64,000 nt of DNA from Clostridiaceae bacterium Marseille-Q3526 (lineage in GTDB: Bacteria > Bacillota > Clostridia > Lachnospirales > Lachnospiraceae), in assembly GCA_018223375.1 (NCBI GenBank), contig JAGTTS010000001.1, positions 62,001-126,000 on the forward strand. Direction: 5' to 3'. The translations under genes and the position numbers were made by a program. Shown here one piece after another: positions 15,915-24,596 of the stretch; positions within the stretch are counted from its first letter, which is position 1; each line of letters opens with the position of its first letter. The notes beneath the pieces were generated by a model, which was not told the DNA's origin, did not search any database, and saw only the letters and a program-made list of their open reading frames with translations.

Positions 15915-17156
15915 ATGTCGTTCGAAGTTATCGATTCCATATTTACCATTAAAGCTGATAGCATTATGACTGTTGCTATGGCGGCTGTACTTTTGCTGAT
16001 TGGCTTTTTCATCAAAAGCAAGGTTAAGTTCCTGGACAAATACTGTATTCCAGCTCCAGTTGTCGGCGGATTCCTGTTCATGTTTATTACCTTTATCGGT
16101 CATATAACCGGAACATTCTCGTTTTCGTTTGACAGCATGTATCAAGCTCCATTCATGTTGGCTTTTTTTACAACCGTTGGATTAGGTGCTAGCATCAGTT
16201 TACTTAAAAAAGGTGGAGTATTACTCTTCTTTTACTGGTTAATCGCAGGTGTTGTTTCTGTTTTTCAGAATATCATCGGTGTTGGTGTAGGTAAGTTAGT
16301 TGGATTGGATGCTCCATTTGCATTACTTTCCAGTGCTATTTCAATGTGTGGCGGTCATGGCGCTGCAGCTGCTTACGGCAGTACTTTTGCTGATATGGGA
16401 TATTCTGCAGCTCCTCTCGTAGGTGCCGCAGCTGCTACATTCGGCCTGATTAGTGCAGTTATGATTGGTGGACCGGTTGGTCGTCGTCTAATTGTTAAAT
16501 ACAATTTAAAACCAGACGAATCTGAAATCATTGATAGCGAAATTAACAACATCAATGCAGCCAGTGCTACTAAGCTTGATGGCATGGATGTAATTAAAAA
16601 TGTAACTTCCTTACTTGTCTGTATGGCTCTTGGTACTATGGTTTCCGGTTGGATCGGCAAACTTATTGGTATGAGTTTCCCAACTTATGTTGGTGCTATG
16701 TTCGTTGCGGTGATTGTTCGAAACCTAAATGAAAAGTTCCACTTCTATAACTTCGACTTCGCACTGGTTGACGGTATCGGTGATGTTATGCTTTCCCTCT
16801 ACCTCTCCATTGCACTGATGACTCTGAAACTGTGGGAGTTATCCGGTTTAATTGGTGGTGTTCTTGTAGTTCTTATTTGCCAGGTAGTATTCATGATTTT
16901 GGTTAGCTATTTTGTGGTTTTCCGTCTCCTTGGCAAAAACTACGATGCAGCTGTTATGTGTGCCGGTCTGTGTGGCCACGGCTTAGGTGCTACACCATCT
17001 GCTATTGTTAACATGACCGCAGTAAATGAACGCTACGGAATGTCACGTCGGGCAATGATGATTGTTCCTATCGTTGGAGCATTCCTGGTTGATATCATTT
17101 ATCAGCCTCAGACAATTTGGTTCATCAAGACCTTCGTTCAGGGCTTCGTTGGCTAA
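15915..17156 (+). CDS. gltS: Sodium/glutamate symporter (GltS family)
   Basis: A 413-residue membrane carrier of the ESS/GltS family, which moves glutamate with Na+. It shows the two re-entrant Gly/Ala-rich segments typical of the family (ISMCGGHGAAAAYGSTFADM and MCAGLCGHGLGATPSAIVNM) and about ten membrane helices. AGGAGGTCTTCAT precedes the ATG at 15915. It is cotranscribed with the ureohydrolase and ends at a terminator, so it may import the enzyme's substrate or a related amino acid rather than serve general glutamate uptake. AT-rich codon use matches its two partners. Confidence 0.9.
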   Translation: MSFEVIDSIFTIKADSIMTVAMAAVLLLIGFFIKSKVKFLDKYCIPAPVVGGFLFMFITFIGHITGTFSFSFDSMYQAPFMLAFFTTVGLGASISLLKKGGVLLFFYWLIAGVVSVFQNIIGVGVGKLVGLDAPFALLSSAISMCGGHGAAAAYGSTFADMGYSAAPLVGAAAATFGLISAVMIGGPVGRRLIVKYNLKPDESEIIDSEINNINAASATKLDGMDVIKNVTSLLVCMALGTMVSGWIGKLIGMSFPTYVGAMFVAVIVRNLNEKFHFYNFDFALVDGIGDVMLSLYLSIALMTLKLWELSGLIGGVLVVLICQVVFMILVSYFVVFRLLGKNYDAAVMCAGLCGHGLGATPSAIVNMTAVNERYGMSRRAMMIVPIVGAFLVDIIYQPQTIWFIKTFVQGFVG

Positions 17157-17178
17157 TTCCATTCCCTATAAATACAAG

Positions 17179-17223
17179 AAATCCCAATTTTCCGAAACTC
17201 CCCCTCGGAAATTGGGATTTTCT
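17179..17223 (+). terminator. Terminator of the ureohydrolase-gltS operon
   Basis: A 16-bp stem (17179-17195 with 17205-17220, one bulge) followed by TTTT, 22 bp after the gltS stop. Confidence 0.85.
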
Positions 17224-17358
17224 GTACCATAATTGTACATATCAATCATCATTTTCTTTTGCAAAACGATGGCAGCCATGCAAAAATTAACCATTTTATG
17301 ATACTATATAAAAGAGGGACACTTTGAATGGCCCTATAAAAATGCGAGGGATGATGAT

Positions 17359-18660
17359 ATGTCTTGGTTTTTAGCTTTACGAACACTATTTGGTGCGAAA
17401 AATCTGGTCGAAGCGAAGGTACAAAACGAAAAGTGCTTACGAGAGTCGCGACGGGAATTTGATTATCACGGGATAAAAATTGTTGAAACATATGACTCCA
17501 AAGGTCATCGATATTTTAATGGCGAAGAAATCGAGGTTAGGTACATTAATGGTGGTGATGGCCATTTTGAAGATTGGTATGTTGTAAAATCAACCGGTTG
17601 TCCCCTGTTTCCAGTCGATTGGGAGTTGGATGAGAAACGAGAACGAGAACAAAAACAGCAAGAAGCAGATGCGAAGGAACGTGCTGAGGCATATGATAAA
17701 CTCGCATATACAAAATGGGATTATCGCTTTAACGGATCCGTTTTAGTAGAGGTGAAAACAGGAAAAATACTACGGGGAATTGTAAAAGTAGAAGATCAAA
17801 GAATCCCTTGTGGGCCACCGACAATTAAAATGAAATGGCCTCCAAAACCAGAAAATGAGTATTACAAGTTTTATATTGATGATGACTTTTTAAATAAACG
17901 TGGCCAGATTATGGGAACAAAAAGCTATTTTCCGAATAATATCGACGAAAATGCCGTACCGGTTAGGATTAGTCATGAAGAATATGAAGAACTTGGCTTA
18001 CTTTGGAGAACGGAGCTTGGCTATCATTATGGACTTCCGGAAGCTGCACAAAAATATCAATGGTGGCGCAAAATGCACCCAGACGACTGGGATTTAAACT
18101 ATAAAAAATACAATCCTTTAAAAAATGCCATGACACCATTTTTTAATAACGAGATCAAACCAGATCGAAGAAAAGAAGGCGAAGCGCTAAAACAACGAGC
18201 TGAGGAAGAGCGCATCCGACGTGGATGGCCGCGATTTATCGTAGGAGAAAATGAATGGAAAATAGATAATCCGTATGCGTATATGGCATTGTGGTGGGGA
18301 TGTTTGTATGACCCCGAAAATTGCGACGAGTTCGGTAATCAAATTTGGGATGCGGATATATTTGAGCATACCTGCGAGGCATACGAGATACCCACTTCAG
18401 AAGTAAAAAACACGATGACAGCGCAGCGCCCTTTCTATGTTACTTTCTATGTCCCTTCTATGTCTGACAGCCTTTTTCTTCAGGCATCAGTGCCTGCATA
18501 CAAAGTCTGCAGCTTCCCGGTTAAATTTCTCTGCCTCATCCCAGAACAGCATATGTCCGGAATGTTCAAAAAATACGGTTCTGGCGCCTGGAATGTTCTC
18601 TCCCACCCACACGCTGCCATGCCAGTCAAACACATTGCTCTGTCTGGCGACGCACACTAA
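17359..18660 (+). CDS. Hypothetical protein, probably 3'-truncated and fused to unrelated sequence
   Basis: I do not recognise this family. The first 350 or so residues are hydrophilic, rich in Trp, Tyr, Glu and Lys (SRREFDYHGIKIVETYDSKG, an E/K/Q/R-rich helix near residue 95), with no signal peptide or membrane helix, and use AT-rich codons like the neighbouring insert genes. From about residue 352 the frame crosses the right-hand inverted repeat (18414-18431) and reads antisense through an alpha/beta-hydrolase remnant, so the last 80 residues are probably not native. GAGGGATGATGAT precedes the ATG. Likely a real gene that lost its 3' end in a recombination event. Confidence 0.55.
   Translation: MSWFLALRTLFGAKNLVEAKVQNEKCLRESRREFDYHGIKIVETYDSKGHRYFNGEEIEVRYINGGDGHFEDWYVVKSTGCPLFPVDWELDEKREREQKQQEADAKERAEAYDKLAYTKWDYRFNGSVLVEVKTGKILRGIVKVEDQRIPCGPPTIKMKWPPKPENEYYKFYIDDDFLNKRGQIMGTKSYFPNNIDENAVPVRISHEEYEELGLLWRTELGYHYGLPEAAQKYQWWRKMHPDDWDLNYKKYNPLKNAMTPFFNNEIKPDRRKEGEALKQRAEEERIRRGWPRFIVGENEWKIDNPYAYMALWWGCLYDPENCDEFGNQIWDADIFEHTCEAYEIPTSEVKNTMTAQRPFYVTFYVPSMSDSLFLQASVPAYKVCSFPVKFLCLIPEQHMSGMFKKYGSGAWNVLSHPHAAMPVKHIALSGDAH
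18414..18431 (-). repeat. Right copy of the 18-bp inverted repeat
   Basis: On the minus strand GGGCGCTGCGCTGTCATC, 17/18 identical to 12306-12323. It marks where base composition returns to that of the core chromosome. Next to it (18432-18458) CTTTCTATGT-type units repeat three times with a 12-bp step. Confidence 0.6.
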
Positions 18661-18702
18661 TGCAGGAAGTGTGATGTGGGGAATGAAAATAGCTTTCGCC
18701 AT
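18487..18702 (-). pseudogene. Alpha/beta-hydrolase C-terminal remnant
   Basis: A 71-codon open stretch without an RBS. Its second half (GENIPGARTVFFEHSGHMLF, then DEAEKFNREAADFV) matches the C-terminal end of alpha/beta hydrolases, including the catalytic His in SGH. The upstream nucleophile and oxyanion parts are missing. It lies antisense to the last part of the chimeric hypothetical frame and starts 20 bp after the stop of the next gene. Best read as the leftover of a host gene broken when the foreign insert arrived. Confidence 0.65.
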
Positions 18703-18721
18703 ATTTCTATTATAGCGCTCT

Positions 18722-20149
18722 TTACAGAAAACGGCGCAGCGGAATTACCAGAACTCTCATAATGGCGTAAAATATCTTCTTTCCAGGGCTCATCTCCCTG
18801 GGAACGCAACCTTCTCCGTACTGATATTCCCCGTTTGCCCCCATGATTTTGCTCTTCGCTTTATCCCGCTCTGCCTCCTGGCGGATGATACGGTTCAGTT
18901 CAGGACAGTCCACCGCCAGCATCAGCTCCGTATCCTGGTAGGTGCTGCGCATATCGAAATTATAGGAGCCCACCAGACTCATCCGGCTGTCCAGCAGCAC
19001 TGCCTTCGTATGGCTGGAATATTCTCCCATCAGCTCGTACACCTTCACTCCTGTGTCCCAGATCTTCTCCTTCTGATTCAAATAATCTGTACAGCCCCAC
19101 GGATTGGCTCCGCTGGCCACGTCGTTTGTGATCATTTCCACAGAAACGCCTCTGTTTTTCAGCTCCTCCAGTCCCTGATACATCTCCTTCCCACAGATAA
19201 TGTAAGGCGTGTACATGGTCACCTGATCCGCCTCCTGCATCAGCTGCTGAAGAGAATACCACAGAAGCGGCTCTTTATTTTCTGTCTCAATCGGATTGGA
19301 AAGCAGTGAAATCCGGTTCGTTTCCATGGTCAGCGCAGTGAAATCCCAGTCTGTGTAGGCCTCGCTGTAAGTCTCTCTCAGGTACTCGTACCGCTCCCGC
19401 AATTCCTTATCCGCCTGCTCCACAGAGGAGGTCTTTTTCCGGCAGACGTATTCTCTGCTGTCGGGAAGCGCCCAGACGGTCTCAAAATACCTCCTCAGCT
19501 GAGAAATGGAGGCGTTTTCATCCGGCTGTTTCGTCTCGTACACAAACAGCTCCCGATCCACATTTTTCTCAGGTGAATAATCTCCCAGAAACAGCTCCAT
19601 GGTATTGCGCCCGCCCAGCATATACATGCTGTTATCAATGATCAGATACTTATCATGGAGTCTGGCCTGCATATCCCAGGGCCTGAACGGGCTGATAGGA
19701 TTATAAATCTTAATGGAAACGCCGGGGCAGGATACCAGCGCTTTAAAGTATTTATTTCCTGTCAGCTTCAGCACTCCATTAAATCCGTCCACAATCACCC
19801 GTACCTGCACGCCCCGATCCGACGCCTGCATCAAGGCGGCGATAATATCCTTCCCCGCCTCATCGGATTTAAAGTCAAACGTCGACAGGATAATTTCCTC
19901 CCTGGCTTCCTCAATCAGGCGCAGTCTCCAGAGAAGCGCATCATCATTATTATCTATGTAAGCCGTCCGCTCCGGTCCCGGTCCGCTGCCGTAAAAGGAG
20001 GATACGTCGAAGCTCTCCTGATAAGAAGCCGGAACCTTCTTATGGCAGACATAAGGCAAAACTAAAAATCCAATGTAAATAATAAGAAAAATCAGCAGAA
20101 TTTTCCCCACTGTTAAACGTTTTAAAATCACGCCTTTTTTTCCCGTCAT
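18722..20149 (-). CDS. Phospholipase D-like/cardiolipin synthase-type protein
   Basis: A 475-residue membrane-anchored protein with two HKD motifs, H165-D-K167 (RLHDKYLIID) and H380-T-K382 (SSHTKAVLLD), each followed by the expected Gly-rich or Asn stretch (GGRN, GSYN). PLD-superfamily enzymes use them to transfer or hydrolyse phosphodiesters, as in cardiolipin synthesis. One N-terminal membrane helix (about residues 13-33) replaces the two found in standard Cls, and the domain spacing fits the divergent Firmicute PLD-like group, so the exact substrate is uncertain. GGAGGAGACGCC precedes the ATG. Confidence 0.85.
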   Translation of the reverse strand: MTGKKGVILKRLTVGKILLIFLIIYIGFLVLPYVCHKKVPASYQESFDVSSFYGSGPGPERTAYIDNNDDALLWRLRLIEEAREEIILSTFDFKSDEAGKDIIAALMQASDRGVQVRVIVDGFNGVLKLTGNKYFKALVSCPGVSIKIYNPISPFRPWDMQARLHDKYLIIDNSMYMLGGRNTMELFLGDYSPEKNVDRELFVYETKQPDENASISQLRRYFETVWALPDSREYVCRKKTSSVEQADKELRERYEYLRETYSEAYTDWDFTALTMETNRISLLSNPIETENKEPLLWYSLQQLMQEADQVTMYTPYIICGKEMYQGLEELKNRGVSVEMITNDVASGANPWGCTDYLNQKEKIWDTGVKVYELMGEYSSHTKAVLLDSRMSLVGSYNFDMRSTYQDTELMLAVDCPELNRIIRQEAERDKAKSKIMGANGEYQYGEGCVPREMSPGKKIFYAIMRVLVIPLRRFL

Positions 20150-20207
20150 GGCGTCTCCTCCTTCTGTACAGACTCAGGCAGAACAGCTTCCGCCAGGAAA
20201 TCTCCCG

Positions 20208-20951
20208 CTACACAGATTTCCCAGCCCTCTCCACCAGACGTTTCACCAGGCTTTCGTCCACCGCATCATAGTCATTCTCATGGGGCGCAGCAGCAAAGCT
20301 GTAGCTCACATTCTCTCCGGAAGTAGTGGGATCGTTTTTCCACCCGCGGCAGGAGGAATGAATCTGAGAAATTCCCGTCCATTCCATCAGCGCTCCGGCG
20401 TTTTCTGCGTTCACGCCGCTTCCAGCTAAGATCTCGATCTGTCCTCCGAATTCATGCTGAAGCTTTTTTAACAATTCCCGCCCTTCCCAGGCTGTCTCCT
20501 TCAGGCCGCTGGTCAGGATCCGATCCACCCCTGCGGCAATCAGACTGGAAACGGCCTCCTCCGGCTCTCTGGTACAGTCAAAAGCCCGGTGGAACACTGC
20601 CTCGCGCCCATAGCTGTGGATGAGTCTGACCATTCTGCCAGCCTTTTCCAGATCAATTTCTCCCCGCTCTGTCAGGAATCCAAAGGCCAGGCCGTCGCTT
20701 CCATACTCCAACAGCATTTTGGCGTCCTCAAACATCTGCTCCGTTTCCAGATCCGTATAGAAAAAGCCTCCTCCTCTGGGTCTCACCATGGAAATTACCT
20801 TTAAATCCGTACGCTCTTTTACCAGCCTGGCGCATCCCGCTGGGGGAGTCAGCCCGCCTAAAGCCAGGGCAGAATTCAGTTCAATCCTCTCAGCGCCTCC
20901 GCGGCTGGCGGACACAGCGTCCTCATAGCTTCCGCAGCAAATCTCAACCAT
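20208..20951 (-). CDS. cutC: CutC-family protein
   Basis: A 247-residue TIM-barrel protein of the CutC family, historically tied to copper homeostasis though its reaction is still unclear. Family motifs include MVEICCGSYEDAVSASRGGA at the N-terminus, ERIELNSALALGGLTPP and VISMVRPRGGGFFYT. The start at 20951 is supported by AGAGGATAACAGG; the longer frame to 21071 adds 40 residues of non-family sequence. It precedes the PLD-like gene by 58 bp in the same direction and may be cotranscribed with it. Confidence 0.9.
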   Translation of the reverse strand: MVEICCGSYEDAVSASRGGAERIELNSALALGGLTPPAGCARLVKERTDLKVISMVRPRGGGFFYTDLETEQMFEDAKMLLEYGSDGLAFGFLTERGEIDLEKAGRMVRLIHSYGREAVFHRAFDCTREPEEAVSSLIAAGVDRILTSGLKETAWEGRELLKKLQHEFGGQIEILAGSGVNAENAGALMEWTGISQIHSSCRGWKNDPTTSGENVSYSFAAAPHENDYDAVDESLVKRLVERAGKSV

Positions 20952-21115
20952 CCTGTTATCCTCTCTGTTTTCTGTATTCCGCAGCTGCATTGCCGGCTGC
21001 TTTCCATTATTATATCCCATTCTCTCTGTTTTTGCTACTGGCAGGCCTTCTCTTCTGCGGCAGGATACCATGCGTCTGCATCAAGGTGTGCCATGACCGT
21101 CAAACCAGACGCAAA

Positions 21116-21155
21116 GAGAGGCAGAACACAGCTCTTTTTCTGTACTCTGCCTCTC
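21116..21155 (-). terminator. Terminator of the glp operon
   Basis: GAGAGGCAGA-type stem (21116-21131 with 21140-21155, imperfect in the middle) followed on the minus strand by CTCTTT; lies 34 bp after the DUF1667 stop. Confidence 0.6.
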
Positions 21156-21188
21156 CCCTGAAATAGTCTGCCTTATGCAGGCTGGCTT

Positions 21189-21560
21189 CTATGCTCTCTT
21201 TTCCTCAATTTCCTTTGTGGCAATCACATCTACTCCTGTGCCGCAGATGTCGGAAACAACCACGTCTCCGATGTGTACCGGCGCTTCCACACAGACGCCC
21301 TTCAGGGCGCGGACACAGTCGAAGATTTTTCCCTTGGGAATATCGTTTTTCGTCTTTACGGAAACCATGTCAAGGCTTCCTCCCTTTACCATGACCGTGG
21401 AGGTAACGATTCTGGTAGGATTCGTCACTTCCTTGCGGGCGTAGTCGTCGCCGCGCTTACAGGTATTGCCTGTCACGCTCTTTACCTCGCCGTTTTCCAT
21501 CTCAACGGTCACCATACATCCCAGAGGGCAGCCGATGCAGATCAGTTCTCTTTTTTCCAT
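21189..21560 (-). CDS. DUF1667 protein linked to glycerol-3-phosphate oxidation
   Basis: A 123-residue cytoplasmic protein with Cys8, Cys11, Cys15 (CIGCPLGC) and Cys34 (TCKRGDDYA), a set that could hold an iron-sulfur cluster or zinc. DUF1667 proteins are regularly encoded after a GlpA-type dehydrogenase and an FAD oxidoreductase, as here, and are thought to act as a third electron-transfer subunit, the counterpart of GlpC. It starts 4 bp after the FAD oxidoreductase stop, with GAGGAGG upstream, so the three are translated together. Confidence 0.88.
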   Translation of the reverse strand: MEKRELICIGCPLGCMVTVEMENGEVKSVTGNTCKRGDDYARKEVTNPTRIVTSTVMVKGGSLDMVSVKTKNDIPKGKIFDCVRALKGVCVEAPVHIGDVVVSDICGTGVDVIATKEIEEKRA

Positions 21561-21564
21561 AGCC

Positions 21565-22830
21565 TTACGCCTCCTCTATTTTCAGTGTAATCGTCTTTAA
21601 ATCAGGATAGGACGCAAGCTGCGTCTTCTTGAACTTCACGTTCTCCATCTCGCCTGGAGCCAGTACGGGACGTTTTCTGTGGACTACCCGCTCGCCGTCG
21701 AAGTAAACGCTCACGAAGCAGTTTTTATAGACATTGCCCACGCGGAAGCGGACAGTCAGCTCGTCTGTCATTCTCTCCGGATCAATTGTCTTCGGAACGG
21801 TATAGCGGACTCCGTCTGTAGGAACCAGTTTAATCTCTTTTCCGCTGTTTGCCGGCAGGATGCCCTTCACATATTTGGCTGCATTCTCTCCTGCTGCAGC
21901 TGCTTCCTCAGATACATAATCTACCAGATCGTGAACATGGAGCACGTTTCCGCAGGCAAATACGCCGTCGATATTCGTCTCCAGGCTCTCGTTGACAGAC
22001 GGTCCGGAGGTAATCGGCTCAATGTCCACACCCATGCCGCGGCTTAACTCGTTCTCTGGAATTAAGCCTACAGACAGAAGGAGCGTATCGCAGTCATAGT
22101 CCTCCTCTGTGCCAGGAATCGGCTTTCCTCTGCCGTCTACCTGCGCCAGCGTAATGCCGGTCAGTCTCTCCTTGCCGCGGATCTCCACAACCGTGTGGCT
22201 CAGCTTTAACGGAATGCCGAAGTCGTCCAGACACTGTACAATATTTCTCTTTAATCCGCCAGAATAAGGCATCAGCTCTGCCACTACCTTCACCTTGGCG
22301 CCCTCTAGGGTCATACGTCTGGCCATGATCAGGCCGATATCGCCGGATCCCAGAATGACAACCTCGTGGCCCGGCATAAAGCCTTCCATATTGACGAGAC
22401 GCTGAGCCGTTCCGGCTGAGTAAATGCCTGCGGGACGATAGCCCGGAATATTTAAAGCTCCTCTGGAACGCTCTCTGCAGCCCATAGCCAGGATCACGGC
22501 CTTGGCCTGAATTTCGAACAGCCCCTCTTCACGGTTCATGGCCGTAACTACCTTCTCGTGGGAAATATCAATGACCATGGTGTTTAAACAATATTCTATG
22601 TTGAGCTCCTGCACCTGCTCAATGAAGCGGTGTGCATACTCCGGTCCTGTCAGCTCCTCCTTAAAGGTGTGAAGGCCGAATCCGTTGTGAATGCACTGGT
22701 TTAAAATGCCTCCCAGCTCCTTATCCCGCTCCAGAATCAGGATGCTGTCGATCCCGCTTCTCTTTGCAGCCGCTGCCGCAGCCAGTCCTGCAGGGCCTCC
22801 TCCGATAACGACAATATCATATGATTTCAT
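21565..22830 (-). CDS. FAD-dependent NAD(P) oxidoreductase of the glp operon
   Basis: A 421-residue two-dinucleotide-binding-domain flavoprotein. FAD binding is shown by DIVVIGGGPAGLAAA near residue 5 and NAD(P) binding by HEVVILGSGDIGLIMARRM in the middle; DGVFACGNVLHVHDLVD is the second FAD contact. It is the middle subunit (GlpB-like position) of the anaerobic glycerol-3-phosphate dehydrogenase group and probably passes electrons from the GlpA-like subunit to NAD or another carrier. The ATG at 22830 follows GGAGGGGGACGCC; the upstream ATG at 22869 lies inside the previous gene. Confidence 0.9.
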   Translation of the reverse strand: MKSYDIVVIGGGPAGLAAAAAAKRSGIDSILILERDKELGGILNQCIHNGFGLHTFKEELTGPEYAHRFIEQVQELNIEYCLNTMVIDISHEKVVTAMNREEGLFEIQAKAVILAMGCRERSRGALNIPGYRPAGIYSAGTAQRLVNMEGFMPGHEVVILGSGDIGLIMARRMTLEGAKVKVVAELMPYSGGLKRNIVQCLDDFGIPLKLSHTVVEIRGKERLTGITLAQVDGRGKPIPGTEEDYDCDTLLLSVGLIPENELSRGMGVDIEPITSGPSVNESLETNIDGVFACGNVLHVHDLVDYVSEEAAAAGENAAKYVKGILPANSGKEIKLVPTDGVRYTVPKTIDPERMTDELTVRFRVGNVYKNCFVSVYFDGERVVHRKRPVLAPGEMENVKFKKTQLASYPDLKTITLKIEEA

Positions 22831-22843
22831 GGCGTCCCCCTCC

Positions 22844-24283
22844 TTACAGTTTGTCCTTGTTTGTTCCAACTACAATTTTGGAATCTTTGCCGGACTTGGT
22901 AACCTCATACATGCTGATATTCAGCTCTTTTGCCAGAATATCCATGGTTCTCGGTGAACAGAAGCCTGCCTGGCAGCGTCCCATTCCAGCTCTTGTGCGG
23001 CGTTTTACACCGTCCAGAGATTTAGCTCCCAGAGGTCTGTGGATGGCGTCTAAAATCTCTCCCTCTGAGATAGTCTCGCAGCGGCAGATAATGTTTCCAT
23101 AAGCCGGATTTTCTTTAATCAGCCTGGATCTCTCCTCCTTGGACAGGGATTTCGGATCCAGGATGCCCTTTCTCGTGGCAATGAAATTGTCCTTCTCATG
23201 AAGCTCTGCCTTCTCCTTCAGAATATCGGCCACCATCTTGCCAATGGCCGGGCTGCTGGAGAGGCCTGGGGACTCGATGCCGGCGCAGTCGATAAATCCC
23301 TTACAGTCCGGAAGCTCCTTTATGATAAACTCGTGGTGATCCTCATGGGCTCTCAGACCTGCGAAGGAGGTAATTACCTGACGCATCGGAATGTTGTTCA
23401 CGCTGTGCTGAGCCTTCTCGATGACCTCGTCCAGCCCCTCTCTCGTGGTATTGGTGCCTTCCTTATCGTCAATGTCAATGGCTGTCGGTCCTAACAGCAG
23501 ATTTCCATGGATCGTAGGAGTAACCAGAATACCCTTTCCGAACTTTCCAGGAAGCGTGAATACCGTCTTGTCTACTAAATCTCCCGCCGTGCGGTCTAAC
23601 AGGCAGTAATCGCCTCTTCTTGGGGTGATGTGGATCTTCTCCTCGCTCATCATGTTGTGGAATACGTCTGCATAAACGCCTGCTGCATTTACCACAAACC
23701 TTGTCTTCAATACTCCATTGTTCGTGTGAAGCTCAAAAGTGCCGTCCTCCAGCTTCTGAATGTCCTTCACCTCTGTGTTGAACTTAAACTCCACACCATT
23801 CATGTTGGCGTTCTCCGCCAGGGCAATGGTCAGTCCGAAGGGGCATACAATTCCGCCAGTAGGCGCATAGAGGGCAGCCACTGCGTTTTCTGTAACATTC
23901 GGCTCCATCTCCTTGAGCTCCTCTCTGCTGAGAATCCGAAGCTCCTTCACGCCGTTGGCAATGCCTCTCTCATAGAGAGCCTGGAGATTCGGAAGTTCCT
24001 CCTCATGCATACAGAGTACGAGGGAACCGTTTCTTCTGAAGTGGAAATCCAGATCCTTGGACAGCTGCTCCATCATCTGATTGCCTTCCACATTCAGTTT
24101 GGCCATCAGAGAACCTGTGGCCGCGTCATAGCCTGCGTGGACAATGGCGCTGTTCGCCTTGGAAGTGCCGCAGCACACATCCTCTTCCTTCTCTACGACG
24201 CAGAATTTTCCCTCATACCGTGACAGCTCTCTGGCTGACGCACATCCGGAAACGCCTGCGCCGATAATAATAACGTCATACAT
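22844..24283 (-). CDS. glpA: Glycerol-3-phosphate dehydrogenase, GlpA-like with BFD [2Fe-2S] domain
   Basis: Oxidises sn-glycerol 3-phosphate to dihydroxyacetone phosphate with FAD. The 479-residue protein starts with the FAD motif MYDVIIIGAGVSGCASAREL, contains the DAO-type fold and ends in a BFD-like iron-sulfur domain with four Cys in CRCETISEGE and CQAGFC. It lacks a membrane anchor, so anchoring or electron transfer is left to partners. AGGAGG precedes the ATG. It follows glpF after a 313-bp gap with hairpins and repeats that may tune its expression. Confidence 0.9.
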   Translation of the reverse strand: MYDVIIIGAGVSGCASARELSRYEGKFCVVEKEEDVCCGTSKANSAIVHAGYDAATGSLMAKLNVEGNQMMEQLSKDLDFHFRRNGSLVLCMHEEELPNLQALYERGIANGVKELRILSREELKEMEPNVTENAVAALYAPTGGIVCPFGLTIALAENANMNGVEFKFNTEVKDIQKLEDGTFELHTNNGVLKTRFVVNAAGVYADVFHNMMSEEKIHITPRRGDYCLLDRTAGDLVDKTVFTLPGKFGKGILVTPTIHGNLLLGPTAIDIDDKEGTNTTREGLDEVIEKAQHSVNNIPMRQVITSFAGLRAHEDHHEFIIKELPDCKGFIDCAGIESPGLSSSPAIGKMVADILKEKAELHEKDNFIATRKGILDPKSLSKEERSRLIKENPAYGNIICRCETISEGEILDAIHRPLGAKSLDGVKRRTRAGMGRCQAGFCSPRTMDILAKELNISMYEVTKSGKDSKIVVGTNKDKL

Positions 24284-24363
24284 ATTCCATTCCTCCTTGC
24301 TGCAGCTCTGTTATTGTTTCTGCAATTTGATTTTTATCACTTTTTTATCAGAAAATTAAAGAG

Positions 24364-24412
24364 AGCCCGGCAGAGGAATCAGCCTGTAAGCTGATGATCT
24401 CCTTGCCCGGCT
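24364..24412 (-). terminator. Hairpin ahead of glpA, terminator or GlpP-controlled attenuator
   Basis: A long stem (24364-24383 with 24390-24412, a few unpaired bases) with a 6-nt loop is followed on the minus strand by CTCTCTTTAATTTT. It lies between glpF and glpA in an operon that also encodes the antiterminator GlpP, so regulated readthrough is plausible. Confidence 0.55.
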
Positions 24413-24471
24413 CATCTCTCCATGCAATACTTATTTAGTTATAATTCGTTTTCCGCGTCTGTGCACTCAGT

Positions 24472-24591
24472 ACGGGAAACTCAAACTACGCTTCGCTCCG
24501 TTTGAGCAGCGCACAAATAACTTCGTTCTAAACGGGAAACTCAAACTACGCTTTGCTCCGTTTGAGTAGCGCACAAATAACTTCGCTATTT
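24472..24591. repeat. Two tandem 60-bp repeats after glpF
   Basis: Units start at 24472 and 24532 and are nearly identical. Each has CTCAAAC and GTTTGAG arms (24480-24486/24500-24506 and 24540-24546/24560-24566) around a CGCTTCGCT-type core, then GCACAAATAACTTCG. They make up the 3' region of glpF in the 313-bp non-coding gap 24284-24596. Confidence 0.75.
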
Positions 24592-24595
24592 GTGC
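24571..24595 (-). terminator. Hairpin directly after the glpF stop
   Basis: A perfect 9-bp stem, GCACAAATA with TATTTGTGC, 7-nt loop, one base after the stop codon. No T run follows, so it may be an mRNA end-stabilising stem rather than a terminator. Confidence 0.5.
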
Positions 24596-24596
24596 T

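Noticed and set aside
24472..24591. 60-bp tandem repeats as CRISPR
   Set aside because: Only two nearly identical adjacent units without spacers.
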